NCBI RefSeq assembly: GCF_963675985.1
Contig: NZ_OY780958.1
Coordinates: 3,472,001-3,536,000, forward strand
Source of the DNA: an uncultured Roseibium sp.
Lineage (GTDB): Bacteria > Pseudomonadota > Alphaproteobacteria > Rhizobiales > Stappiaceae
Length of the DNA: 64,000 nt
Reading direction: 5' to 3'
Shown: piece by piece, positions 17,507-26,223 of the stretch
Numbering within the stretch: the stretch's first letter is position 1
Layout: every line of letters starts with the position of its first letter
Notes under the pieces: generated by a model
Told to the model about the DNA's origin: nothing
What the model saw: only the letters and a program-made list of their open reading frames with translations
Databases searched by the model: none
Position numbers and translations under genes: made by a program

Positions 17507-20500
17507 ATGAAAACGCTCACCCGCAACCGGTTTGGGTTATTCTTCATTTTGCTGATCTTTTCGCTCGTTCCGGGCGGGCCGGCCCATGCCGAATCCGTCA
17601 CGCCGGAGACGGCAGGCGAACTTCAACACATGCTGAATCTTGCCTGGGTCATGATCGCCGCGGCCCTCGTCCTGCTTATGCAGGTCGGTTTCATGCTGCT
17701 GGAAACAGGGCTGGTGCGCTCGAAGAATTCCATCAACGTGGCGCAGAAGAACCTGCTCGATTTCGCGTTTTCCGTGCTGATCTTCGCCGCGGTCGGCTTC
17801 ATGTTCGCGTTCGGCCAGTCGGATGGCTACTGGGTCGGGATCGACAGCAAGCTGTTCATGCTGCAGGGGCTGGACAGTTGGTGGTCCGCTGTCTTTGCCT
17901 TCCAGGTCATGTTCTGCGGAACCGCGGCAACGATCATTTCCGGCGCCGTTGCGGAGCGCATGCGCCTGGCCGCCTATGTCTGGTGTTCGCTGATCACTGC
18001 CGGGCTGATCTACCCCTTCTTCGCCCATTGGGCCTGGGGGAGCGCGGTCGTTCACAACACCAGCGCCTTCCTTGCCGAAGGCGGGTTCGTCGACTTCGCC
18101 GGATCGACCGTGGTGCACGGGACCGGCGGCTGGATTGCCCTGGCCGCCTGCCTCGTCATCGGGCCGCGTATCGGCCGTTTCGATGCCAATGGCCGGGCGT
18201 TTCGGATCCAGGGGCACAGTGCTGCCACGGCGACCACCGGCGCGTTCCTGCTTTTCGTCGGCTGGCTCGGGTTCAACGGCGGCTCGACGCTGGCGGCCAA
18301 CAGCGACGTGCCGTTGATCATCGTCAACACTGTCGTCGCGGCCGCGGCAGGTGCAGCGATCGGCTACGGGCTCGGCTGGTACCGCGACAAGATCGTCCTG
18401 CCGGAAAACTCGATCTCCGGGATGCTCGGCGGATTGGTCGCGATCACCGCCGGCTGCCATGTCCTGACACCCGGCACGGCAGCCGTGATCGGCTTTGTCG
18501 GCGGCTCCGCCGCCGTCCTCGGGGCGAAGCTCATCGAACGGATCAGGGTCGATGACGCGGTCAATGCGGTCGCCGTTCACGGCATCGCCGGTGTGTGCGG
18601 GACCCTCGGTCTTGCGCTGCTCGCGCCTCTGGAGAATCTTCCGCTCGACGATCGGGGCGCCCAGTTCCTGATTCAGCTTGAAGGGGTCGCCGTCAATTTC
18701 GTCTGGTGTTTCGGCCTTGGCTTTCTGTCGTTGAAGCTGCTCGGTCTCTTCGTCCCCCTGCGGGTCGACCGGACGGCCGAGGAAATCGGCATGAACGAGG
18801 CCGAGCATGGAACCCGGCTCGGGATCGGTCATGTGGAGGATGCGCTGGACCGGCTGATTGCCGGCAAGGCCGACCTCACCATGCGCCTCGATGTTACCCC
18901 CGGCGACGACGCGGAACGGCTGACGCGCATGTTCAACGCCCTGATGGACACGATCCAGGGCGAGGAGATGGCCCATCTGAAGGCGGCCGACGCGAAGCGC
19001 ACCCGGGAAGAGGCCGAGCGCCTGTCGGCGCTTGCCAACGCGACGTTCGATGCGATCGTGATTTCCGTTGACGGCCGGATGCTCGACGGCAACGCGGCCC
19101 TGGAAGACCTGCTCGGCCATCCGATCGAAAACCTGAAGATGCGCGGCCTTTACGAATTTGTGCAGGCCAATGTGGCCGGAGATCTGGAACAGCACCTCAT
19201 CAAGGCGGAAAAGGAACCCCGCGAATTCCAGGTCACCCACGCGAGCGGTGAACTCATCCCCGTGGAAATCCGCACCCGGGTGATTTCCTACCGCGGCATT
19301 CCAACCCGGGTGTCCGCCCTGGTCGACCTGCGCGACCGGAAGAAGGCTGAAGCCCAGATCCTGCATCTGGCCCAGCACGACCCCCTGACCGACCTTCCGA
19401 ACCGCGCCGTTTTCAATGCGGAACTCGATCACGCGATCGATCGGGTTCTGACCGGCAACGATACCGCCGCACTGCTTTTGCTGGACCTTGACCGGTTCAA
19501 GGATATCAACGACCTGCACGGCCACCCGATCGGCGACACGGTGATCCGGATCACGGCCGAACGGCTGTGCAAGTACACACGCGCCTGCGATACCGTGTCC
19601 CGCCTCGGCGGTGACGAATTCGCCATCATCCAGCACAAGATCCAGTTCGCCAATCAGGCCGAGGACATGGCGCACAGGCTGGTGCGCAGCCTGTCCGAAC
19701 CGATCGATTGCGGCAACGGCCTGATCATCAGGCCCAGCGCCAGTATCGGCGTGGCCATGATCGGCAAGCACGGCACCATTGCCGATCAACTGATCTCCAA
19801 CGCCGACATTGCGCTTTACAATGCCAAAAGCCTCGGCCGGCACACCTATTGCATCTTCCAGCAAGGGATGGGCGACAAGGTCCGCCAGCGCCGGGAACTG
19901 AAGGACGACCTGCACGAAGCCATCAGCGGGGAACAATTCGAACTCTACTTCCAACCCCGCCTCAACTTGCAGACCGGTGCCATCGATGCCTACGAAGCCC
20001 TGATCCGCTGGAACCATCCGGAAAAAGGACTGGTGAACCCGGATGATTTCATCACCGTTGCCGAAGACTCCGGACAGATCATTCCGATCGGAAAATGGGT
20101 ATTGAAGGATGCGCTCAAGACGGCCGCGGAGAAGATCCGGGATGCGCGCATCAGTATCAACGTCAGCCCGATCCAGTTTCGCGACGCGGATTTCGTGGAG
20201 GATGTGCGCGCGGCAATCGAGGCCTCCAATGTGCCGGCGCACCGGCTGGAACTGGAGATTACCGAGAACCTCCTCATCGAGGACGATGCGCGGGCGCTGT
20301 CGATCCTGACCCAGCTCAAGAGTATCGGCGTCAATATCGCGCTCGACGATTTCGGGGTGGGCTATTCGTCGCTCGGCTACCTGAGCCGCTTCCCCTTCGA
20401 TACGATCAAGATCGACCGGTCGTTCGTTCGCGAAGCCGGGTCGAACTACAGTTCGTTCGCCATCATCGAAACCGTCGTCCGCCTTGGCAAGGTTCTGAAC

Positions 20501-20698
20501 ATGACCATCGTGGCGGAAGGCGTGGAAGATCCCGAAAAACTGCGTCTGCTTGCGTCGAACGGATGCGACGAGATCCAGGGGTATCTGATTGGCCATCCCG
20601 AACCGCTGGAGCGGCTGCGTACGACCGTGTCGCAAGACGTTCTCGACGCGCTCAACGAAGACGCACCAACAGTGGGCGACGAGAAGAAAACGGCCTGA
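17507..20698 (+). CDS. ammonium transporter fused to PAS-GGDEF-EAL
   Basis: This 1063-residue fusion starts with a signal peptide (cleavage near residue 28, AHA) and a full Amt domain of eleven helices (36-425). Amt hallmarks are intact: FQVMFCGTAATIISGAVAER, AHWAWG, DFAGSTVVHGTGG with the conserved Asp and first pore His, and AVAVHGIAGVCG with the second pore His. A HAMP-like linker (440-492) leads to PAS (505-620), GGDEF (625-790; motif near residue 700, with I-site RACD five residues before) and EAL (805-1050; motif near 829, with NVSPIQF, EITENL, DDFGVG, IKIDRS, AEGVED and IQGYLIGHP). The likely role is to sense or transport ammonium and set c-di-GMP levels. No glnK lies beside it. Sensor Amt-histidine-kinase fusions such as Ks-Amt5 are known. 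Confidence 0.93.
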   Translation: MKTLTRNRFGLFFILLIFSLVPGGPAHAESVTPETAGELQHMLNLAWVMIAAALVLLMQVGFMLLETGLVRSKNSINVAQKNLLDFAFSVLIFAAVGFMFAFGQSDGYWVGIDSKLFMLQGLDSWWSAVFAFQVMFCGTAATIISGAVAERMRLAAYVWCSLITAGLIYPFFAHWAWGSAVVHNTSAFLAEGGFVDFAGSTVVHGTGGWIALAACLVIGPRIGRFDANGRAFRIQGHSAATATTGAFLLFVGWLGFNGGSTLAANSDVPLIIVNTVVAAAAGAAIGYGLGWYRDKIVLPENSISGMLGGLVAITAGCHVLTPGTAAVIGFVGGSAAVLGAKLIERIRVDDAVNAVAVHGIAGVCGTLGLALLAPLENLPLDDRGAQFLIQLEGVAVNFVWCFGLGFLSLKLLGLFVPLRVDRTAEEIGMNEAEHGTRLGIGHVEDALDRLIAGKADLTMRLDVTPGDDAERLTRMFNALMDTIQGEEMAHLKAADAKRTREEAERLSALANATFDAIVISVDGRMLDGNAALEDLLGHPIENLKMRGLYEFVQANVAGDLEQHLIKAEKEPREFQVTHASGELIPVEIRTRVISYRGIPTRVSALVDLRDRKKAEAQILHLAQHDPLTDLPNRAVFNAELDHAIDRVLTGNDTAALLLLDLDRFKDINDLHGHPIGDTVIRITAERLCKYTRACDTVSRLGGDEFAIIQHKIQFANQAEDMAHRLVRSLSEPIDCGNGLIIRPSASIGVAMIGKHGTIADQLISNADIALYNAKSLGRHTYCIFQQGMGDKVRQRRELKDDLHEAISGEQFELYFQPRLNLQTGAIDAYEALIRWNHPEKGLVNPDDFITVAEDSGQIIPIGKWVLKDALKTAAEKIRDARISINVSPIQFRDADFVEDVRAAIEASNVPAHRLELEITENLLIEDDARALSILTQLKSIGVNIALDDFGVGYSSLGYLSRFPFDTIKIDRSFVREAGSNYSSFAIIETVVRLGKVLNMTIVAEGVEDPEKLRLLASNGCDEIQGYLIGHPEPLERLRTTVSQDVLDALNEDAPTVGDEKKTA

Positions 20699-20701
20699 TC
20701 C

Positions 20702-22567
20702 CTATTTCCGTCCGAAAAGCCTCTCGATATCGGACAGCTTGAGTTCCACCCAGGTCGGACGGCCGTGATTGCACTGACCCGACAGGGGGGTCGCCTCCAT
20801 GTCGCGCAAAAGGGCATCCATTTCCTGCGGTCGCATACGCCGGCCGGCCCGGACTGATCCGTGGCAGGCCATGGTCGCCGCCACATGGTCGAGTTTTTCC
20901 TTTAAGCCCGTCGCCGTATCCCACTCAGCCAGTTCGTCGGCCAGGTCCGTTACCAGGCCGCGAATATCCATATCGCCGAGCATAGCCGGCGTTTCCCTGA
21001 CCGCGATGGCGCCGGGGCCGAAGGGCTCCAGAACCAGGCCGACCTCTTCCAGATCCGCCGCGCGTTCCGCCAGACGGCCCACGTCTTCTTCCGGCATCTC
21101 GATGATCTCCGGGATCAGCAGCAGTTGGCGGGCCACCTGTTTGCTGGCAAGCGCCTCTTTCAGGCGTTCGTAGACGAGGCGTTCGTGGGCCGCGTGCTGG
21201 TCGACGATCACCACGCCGTCTTCGGTCTGGGCGATGATGTAGGTTTCATGCACCTGAGCCCGAGCGGCGCCGAGCGGCAGCCGGGTCCGGTTCTCTTCCA
21301 CCGGTTCGTCGTGCGCCCGGGCATCCGCCGATGGGCGAACCAGTTCGGCGAGGCCTTGGTCTTCCAACGGCTGTGAAAAGGCATGCGCAGGCTCGGCGAA
21401 GCCGCCAGCTTGAGGTGCCGGGGCTGCTGCATGAGGGCGAAAAGCCGAGGCATCCCACCCTGCGGAGCGCTGGAAGCCGCCCGACCAGCCGGCCTGCGGA
21501 GGTGCACCTGTGCCGCCCGCTCCGGAGCGGATTGCTTCCATGGCAACGGCCGCATTCGAGGTCGATGACCGGTGTCCGGACTGGACCAGGGCTTGTTTGA
21601 TCGCGCCCACCAGAAGCCCGCGGACCAGCTGGGGATCGCGAAAGCGGACATCGGCCTTCGCAGGATGCACGTTCACATCCACCAACGCCGGATCGAGTTC
21701 GATGAACAGAACCACCACCGGATGCCGGTCGCGGGCAAGCACATCCGCATAGGCGCCGCGCAGGCCGGACAGCAGCAGCTTGTCCTTCACCGGGCGGCCG
21801 TTGACGTAAAAGAACTGCAGCTGGGCGTTACCCCGATGGAACGTCGGCAATCCGGCAAAACCGGTCAGGGTCACGCCTTCCCGGGCCGCGTCGATTTCCA
21901 TGGCGTTGTCGACGAATTCCTGTCCCAGAACCTGAGCGATGCGGGTCTGGCGCGGGTCCTCGCCACGGGCGGCCGGCCAGCTCTGGCTTTGCCGGTCGGC
22001 GCCGGAGAGAGAAAAACCGACCTCCGGATAGGCCAGCGCAATGCGCTTGACCACCTCGGTGATCGCGGACGCTTCGGCGCGGTCGGATTTCAGGAACTTG
22101 AGCCGGGCGGGCGTCGCGAAGAAAAGATCCCGCACCTCGACCTGTGTGCCCTTGGTCCTGGCGGCCGGAACCGGCGGGACCTCGGCGCCGCCTTCGACGG
22201 CGATCTTCCAGGCATGGTCGTCATCCGCATACCGGGTCTGAATCGCCAGACGGGCGACGGAACCGATGGATGGCAGCGCCTCCCCGCGGAATCCCAGGCT
22301 TCGAATGTCGAACAGATCGTCGTTGGATATCTTTGACGTACAATGGCGGCGGATCGCAAGCTGCAGGTCCTCCCGCCGCATGCCGATCCCGTTATCCGAC
22401 ACACGCATGAGGGTCTTTCCACCGGCCGCCGTTACGACATCGATGGAAGTCGCATTGGCATCTACCGCATTTTCCACGAGTTCCTTGATCACACTGGCCG
22501 GCCGCTCGATAACCTCACCGGCCGCTATCCGGTTGATCACCGCCTCGCCGAGCTGTCTGACCTGCAT
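20702..22567 (-). CDS. mutL: DNA mismatch repair protein MutL
   Basis: MutL couples mismatch recognition by MutS to strand processing. The 621 residues begin with the GHKL ATPase domain: VINRIAAGEVIERP, ELVENAVDANAT, SDNGIGM and GFRGEALPSI. A variable Ala/Pro-rich linker (about 340-430) separates it from the C-terminal dimerisation domain. That domain contains DQHAAHERLVYE, which matches the DQHA-x2-E-x4-E endonuclease motif found in organisms without MutH, so this MutL is expected to nick DNA itself. The end, QCNHGRPTWVEL and IERLFGRK, is also typical. The start at 22567 is firm. Confidence 0.97.
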   Translation of the reverse strand: MQVRQLGEAVINRIAAGEVIERPASVIKELVENAVDANATSIDVVTAAGGKTLMRVSDNGIGMRREDLQLAIRRHCTSKISNDDLFDIRSLGFRGEALPSIGSVARLAIQTRYADDDHAWKIAVEGGAEVPPVPAARTKGTQVEVRDLFFATPARLKFLKSDRAEASAITEVVKRIALAYPEVGFSLSGADRQSQSWPAARGEDPRQTRIAQVLGQEFVDNAMEIDAAREGVTLTGFAGLPTFHRGNAQLQFFYVNGRPVKDKLLLSGLRGAYADVLARDRHPVVVLFIELDPALVDVNVHPAKADVRFRDPQLVRGLLVGAIKQALVQSGHRSSTSNAAVAMEAIRSGAGGTGAPPQAGWSGGFQRSAGWDASAFRPHAAAPAPQAGGFAEPAHAFSQPLEDQGLAELVRPSADARAHDEPVEENRTRLPLGAARAQVHETYIIAQTEDGVVIVDQHAAHERLVYERLKEALASKQVARQLLLIPEIIEMPEEDVGRLAERAADLEEVGLVLEPFGPGAIAVRETPAMLGDMDIRGLVTDLADELAEWDTATGLKEKLDHVAATMACHGSVRAGRRMRPQEMDALLRDMEATPLSGQCNHGRPTWVELKLSDIERLFGRK

Positions 22568-22679
22568 TCATTTCCCTTTCTGCGGTTTCCCGTTACGCAC
22601 CATTCCTATATGGTCCGCCCGCGCATCGCTGTCGATTCCATTCAGCCTACCAGATCCCACCATCCCCGAGTGACCCATC

Positions 22680-23552
22680 ATGAACGCTTCTTCACCGCTT
22701 CTTGTTTCCGGCCTTGAAGCCCTTTCGGCCGACTATTCCGCAGTTCTGTGCGACGTCTGGGGCGTGCTGCACAACGGTGTCGCCGCCTTCGAACATGCCC
22801 ACAAGGCGCTCAGAGCCTTCCGCGAGGAAACCGGCGGTGTCGTCGTTCTGATCACCAATGCGCCCCGCCCTGCCCCGCCTGTGCGCGAGCAGCTCGCCCA
22901 GTTGGGCGTCCCGAACGAGGCCTATGACGACATCGTCACCTCGGGCGATGTCACCCGCGAACTGCTGGCACAGAATGCCGGTTCAAAGGTGTTCCATATC
23001 GGTCCGGGCCGGGACCTGACGGTCTACGAAGGGACCGGCGTCGCGCTCGGCACGGAAACTGAGGCGGAGATCCTCTGCTGCACCGGGCTGTTCGATGACG
23101 AACAGGAAACGCCCGACGACTATCGCGACCAGCTTCAGGCTCTTGCGGCACGCGGTCTGCCGATGATCTGCGCCAATCCGGACATCGTCGTGGAACGGGG
23201 CGAGCAGCTGATCTGGTGTGCCGGCGCCCTGGCGCGTCTCTACGAGGATCTCGGCGGTACCGTGATGATCGTCGGCAAGCCCCACGCGCCGATCTACACC
23301 GCTGCCCTTGCCAGGGCCGCCAAGGCCTGCGGCAAGGACATCGACAAGGCCGAGGTTCTCGCCATCGGAGATGGTCTGCCGACCGATATTCGCGGAGCCG
23401 TCTCCCAGGACATCGACGTCCTGTTCATTACCGGCGGCATTCACGCATCGGATTTCGGACCGACCGACGCTCCGGACGAACAGCTCATCCGCCGGCGGCT
23501 TGCGGAAGAAGGCCTGACCGCCCGCGCCGCAGTGCCGCGCCTGGCCTGGTAA
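22680..23552 (+). CDS. HAD-superfamily hydrolase (TIGR01459 / NagD-like)
   Basis: This is a 290-residue class IIA HAD phosphatase. Motif I is CDVWGVLHNG (the usual second Asp is Trp-Gly, as in this subfamily), motif II is LITNAPRP, the lysine is in VGKPHAPIY, and motif III is AIGDGLPTDIRGA. The subfamily TIGR01459 is alphaproteobacterial, and its substrate is unknown; a sugar- or nucleotide-phosphate is likely. ATG 22680 starts 112 bases from the divergent mutL. It is convergent with cheZ over a shared terminator. Confidence 0.9.
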   Translation: MNASSPLLVSGLEALSADYSAVLCDVWGVLHNGVAAFEHAHKALRAFREETGGVVVLITNAPRPAPPVREQLAQLGVPNEAYDDIVTSGDVTRELLAQNAGSKVFHIGPGRDLTVYEGTGVALGTETEAEILCCTGLFDDEQETPDDYRDQLQALAARGLPMICANPDIVVERGEQLIWCAGALARLYEDLGGTVMIVGKPHAPIYTAALARAAKACGKDIDKAEVLAIGDGLPTDIRGAVSQDIDVLFITGGIHASDFGPTDAPDEQLIRRRLAEEGLTARAAVPRLAW

Positions 23553-23569
23553 ATTCCGGCTCATCAATG

Positions 23570-23602
23570 AAAAAGCCGCCCCGATAAGGGAGCGGCTTTT
23601 TT
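23570..23602. terminator. bidirectional terminator between the HAD hydrolase gene and cheZ
   Basis: The stem AAAAAGCCGC-CCC pairs with GGG-A-GCGGCTTTTTT around the loop GATAA. It has an A-run before and a T-run after, so it works in both directions for the two convergent genes. Confidence 0.9.
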
Positions 23603-23626
23603 GATTCTTCCGAATTCGGAACCTGT

Positions 23627-24301
23627 TCAGTCGAACAGCTTGTCGATTTCGCTCTGGGCTTCGGCAAGCATGGCATCGACATCCGACTGGGACACACCCT
23701 CACCCGCATGCTGCGGCCCGTGCAGGATGAGCTCGCGTTTGCGGCGCTCTTCTTCCGTTTCCTCGGTGGACATGCCCTCGCCTTCGGGCAGCCGGAGCTT
23801 GTCGACGAAGGCCGATACGCGTTCGTCGATGAAATTGAGCGTGGAAACGACTTTGGAAATCCGCTGTCCGGTAATGTCCTGGAACGTGCAGGCTTCGAAA
23901 ATCGCGATCATCTTGCCGCTGACGAAATCCTGGTAGGCCTGCGGATCGCTTGCGTCCGCACTCATGATGTCCTCGGCCGCTTCCATGATTGTGTTGGTTG
24001 CGTCCTCGGTGGCCTCGACAATAGCGTCCAGTTCGCGCCCGGCTTCCGGAATGCGGCTGTTCTTCATATCGTCGGCGCGAAGGTCCGTGATCTCCTGCTT
24101 CATCCGCGAGATTTCGCGAGCGATCGCGGTCAACTCCTCGGTGACGGCAGGCTGGATCTTGGTCAGAACCTCATGCATCGAGCCGGACATGACCTCGGCC
24201 AGATGCATGACATCGGACAGGGACACGTCGCCGCCACGGTTCTTGTTTTCTTGCAGGAAATCGATGACTCGCGTCACGTTATCCTTGGTCATTGCGGCCA
24301 T
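23627..24301 (-). CDS. cheZ: CheZ-family chemotaxis phosphatase
   Basis: The protein should dephosphorylate CheY-P. Its 224 residues form a long helical hairpin: the first helix spans about 40-95, and the second carries CTFQDITGQRISKV, which aligns with the catalytic Asp/Gln segment of E. coli CheZ. The C-terminus, SQSDVDAMLAEAQSEIDKLF, matches the amphipathic CheY-binding tail. An acidic linker rich in Glu separates the two. cheY lies 170 bases upstream on the same strand. CheZ is absent from many alphaproteobacteria, so its presence here beside an isolated cheY is informative. ATG 24301 or 24292 may start it. Confidence 0.88.
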   Translation of the reverse strand: MAAMTKDNVTRVIDFLQENKNRGGDVSLSDVMHLAEVMSGSMHEVLTKIQPAVTEELTAIAREISRMKQEITDLRADDMKNSRIPEAGRELDAIVEATEDATNTIMEAAEDIMSADASDPQAYQDFVSGKMIAIFEACTFQDITGQRISKVVSTLNFIDERVSAFVDKLRLPEGEGMSTEETEEERRKRELILHGPQHAGEGVSQSDVDAMLAEAQSEIDKLFD

Positions 24302-24471
24302 TTTCTAAGCCTTTTCTTCCAGTCTGCCCCTGCCGCAAACCCGTTTTCATATTTTTGCTGACAAGGAACAGGAGTTCGTTGTGCCAGTGCCCCCGCACCA
24401 GTTCGTCAACGAACTCTTCCAATTCCGGCGGCAGATCCGGCCGGGAGCCGGTTTCCGCTACAGTCGACCGT

Positions 24472-24858
24472 TTAGTCGGAGAAGACCGCTTCGATCTTGC
24501 CCTTCAAGGTCTGCGCATTGAACGGCTTCACGATATAGTTGTTCACGCCGGCCTTCTTGGCGGCAATGACGTTTTCCGTCTTGGATTCCGCCGTCACCAT
24601 GATGAACGGAGTCTTGCTGAGGCTGCCATCTGAGCGAACCTGCTTCAGCAGCTCGTAACCGGTCATCGGTTCCATGTTCCAGTCGGAAATCACCAGACCG
24701 TAGCGGCGCTGCTTCATTTTTTCGAGCGCTTCGGTACCATCTGCTGCGTCATCAATATCTTCGAAACCGAGCTGCTTCAGCAGGTTCCGAATGATCCGGA
24801 TCATCGTCTTGTAGTCATCGACCACGAGGACCGGCATCTGAAGATCAAGGGCCATCAT
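24472..24858 (-). CDS. cheY: CheY-type single-domain response regulator
   Basis: This 128-residue receiver domain has no output domain. All key residues are present: the acidic pocket Asp14-Asp15, the phospho-acceptor Asp59 (ISDWNM), Thr89 (MVTAES) and Lys111 (IVKPFN). FEDIDDAADGTEAL and PMTGYELLKQVR match CheY closely. Together with the neighbouring cheZ it forms a chemotaxis pair, while the remaining che genes must lie elsewhere. Starts at 24858 and 24855 are adjacent methionines. The phosphorylated form is expected to bind the flagellar switch. Confidence 0.93.
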   Translation of the reverse strand: MMALDLQMPVLVVDDYKTMIRIIRNLLKQLGFEDIDDAADGTEALEKMKQRRYGLVISDWNMEPMTGYELLKQVRSDGSLSKTPFIMVTAESKTENVIAAKKAGVNNYIVKPFNAQTLKGKIEAVFSD

Positions 24859-25105
24859 CTACTCCATACTGTCAATCGGCGCGGCCCCTGGCCTTGGGCC
24901 GTGGAAACGCGTTCTGACTTCAAAGGAGAGAGACACTTCATGTGTCCTCGCCTCCCCATACTCAAGCGAAATTACGCCAAGCCCCTGAAAAGACCGTTAA
25001 TAAGACAAGTTTTTTCTTCGCCCAAAGCCCAATTGCCGTTGCCAGACCCCTCGCTTAGGGTCCCACTGCTTGGTTTTCCTAAGACAAACGCTCAAAAGGT
25101 CCGCA

Positions 25106-25552
25106 ATGCTTGAACTGCAAAAACTGTGTTTCGAAGATCTCGAAGTCGGCATGACCGAAACTCTGCTCAAGCATGTGAGCTCTTCCGACGTTGTCGGTTT
25201 TGCGGAAGTTTCGGGAGACCGGAACCCGATCCACCTGTCCGAACACTTCGCGGCCCGGACGCCCTTCAAGACCCGTATCGCCCACGGTCTTTATACCGCA
25301 AGCCTGATCTCCGCCGTTCTGGGCACAAGGCTTCCGGGCCCCGGCGCGATCTACCTGTCACAGACGCTGAACTTCAAGGCGCCGGTCAGGATCGGTGACG
25401 ACGTTCTCGTCACGGTCAAGGTGGAAGAACTGATGGAACGGGGCAACCGGGCGCGGCTGTCGTGCATCTGCAGCGTCGACGACATGGTCGTGCTGGAAGG
25501 CGAAGCCCTGGTCAAGGTTCCTTCCCGCGACGAGGACAACTCCGGGCTTTAG
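25106..25552 (+). CDS. MaoC-like (R)-specific enoyl-CoA hydratase
   Basis: This 148-residue single hot-dog domain carries the complete hydratase-2 motif FAEVSGDRNPIH, with catalytic Asp38 and His43. It matches the PhaJ type, which hydrates trans-2-enoyl-CoA to (R)-3-hydroxyacyl-CoA and can feed polyhydroxyalkanoate synthesis. The oxyanion and substrate loop RIAHGLYTASLISAVLGTRLPGPG is conserved. ATG 25106 is preferred, with AAAGG seven bases upstream; an extension to 25070 is possible but has no ribosome site. The gene is divergent from cheY. Confidence 0.9.
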   Translation: MLELQKLCFEDLEVGMTETLLKHVSSSDVVGFAEVSGDRNPIHLSEHFAARTPFKTRIAHGLYTASLISAVLGTRLPGPGAIYLSQTLNFKAPVRIGDDVLVTVKVEELMERGNRARLSCICSVDDMVVLEGEALVKVPSRDEDNSGL

Positions 25553-25778
25553 CGGGCTATTGATAAAGAGTTCGAACCGGCACTGTAGAGGTGTTTTGCT
25601 GTCTACAATGGCGGAGGCGTTTGCGATAGCCTGGCCTTCTTTTGCAACAGTGAGCGACCTCCCGAACTGCGGAAACTGACGTAAGCTGCGATTTGTTGTC
25701 TGCTGGTGCTCGAGAATAAGGAGATGAGAGGCAGCACGCGCCGGACTTTGAGGCAAGGGTAGTCCTGGCCCCCCCCTG
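25553..25778. other. intergenic region at the left edge of the accessory island
   Basis: No supported gene lies in these 226 bases. Frames on the minus strand are open, but they lack ribosome sites and family patterns. The sequence changes character just before the IS relic, where a C-run (around 25768-25777) is seen. Confidence 0.4.
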
Positions 25779-25901
25779 AAAAGCAAGGAGGCGCTCACGG
25801 CACTGTGGAACCGCTTCCGAGTTCCCCCGACCATGATCCATCAATGGAAGCGTGGCCTTCCGGAAAGCGCCTCGGGCGCGTTCGAGCGGGGTGATCCATA
25901 A
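25779..25901 (+). pseudogene. relic of an IS3-family orfA
   Basis: The plus-strand frame through 25821 reads KAKEALTAL, then FRVPPTMIHQWKRG and ESASGAFERG before TAA at 25899-25901. It matches the helix-turn-helix part of IS3-type OrfA proteins (typically FGVHPTMIHQWKR..EGASGIFERG). About ten residues between the two parts are missing, and no start codon or leucine zipper remains. It is a short decayed fragment, not a functional gene. Confidence 0.75.
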
Positions 25902-25997
25902 AATCAGCCCACCGGAAATCTTGATTACAGATAATCATGCGATTGGCGCCAGTCCTCGGGGGGGGGTTGCCTCAAACACCGATCGATCATTCGCTGA

Positions 25998-26135
25998 ATT
26001 GATGTCCGAAAGTGGGTGAATTTTTATAACCGGAAACGCTCACACTCAGCCCTTGGCGGAAAACCACCTGCCGTGGTCTATTGGCGGGGCATTGAACAAA
26101 ACCAACCGGACCAGCAAGTGCAGAGAGTAGCTTGA
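25998..26135 (+). pseudogene. relic of an IS3-family orfB (transposase C-terminus)
   Basis: The plus-strand frame reads VNFYNRKRSHSALGGKP, then VVYWRG, and stops at TGA 26133-26135. This is the extreme C-terminal end of an IS3-type DDE transposase (pattern FYNxxRxHSALG-KTP-Y). The catalytic DDE domain is absent: only about 96 bases separate it from the orfA relic, so most of the element has been deleted. A G-run (around 25959-25966) lies between the two relics. Confidence 0.8.
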
Positions 26136-26223
26136 TTTACGCCTAAACCTGATCAAGGTACGTGGAGTCGATCAGCGTCCTGTATTTAGAAAAATCGAAT
26201 AAATTACAACTCGGAGATGCAAC

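Noticed and set aside
17537..20635. A 1032-codon open frame on the strand opposite the Amt fusion gene
   Set aside because: It mirrors codon bias of the GC-rich gene, has no ribosome site or known domain, and the plus-strand protein is unmistakable.
24940..25113. A 57-codon frame with a good AAAGGAGAG site upstream of the MaoC gene
   Set aside because: Its codons are unlike the genome and the peptide is rich in Pro and Leu without a pattern; the MaoC gene fits better. A leader peptide is not excluded.
25557..25844. Minus-strand frames upstream of the IS3 relics
   Set aside because: No ribosome site, no recognisable family, and they overlap the decayed transposase.
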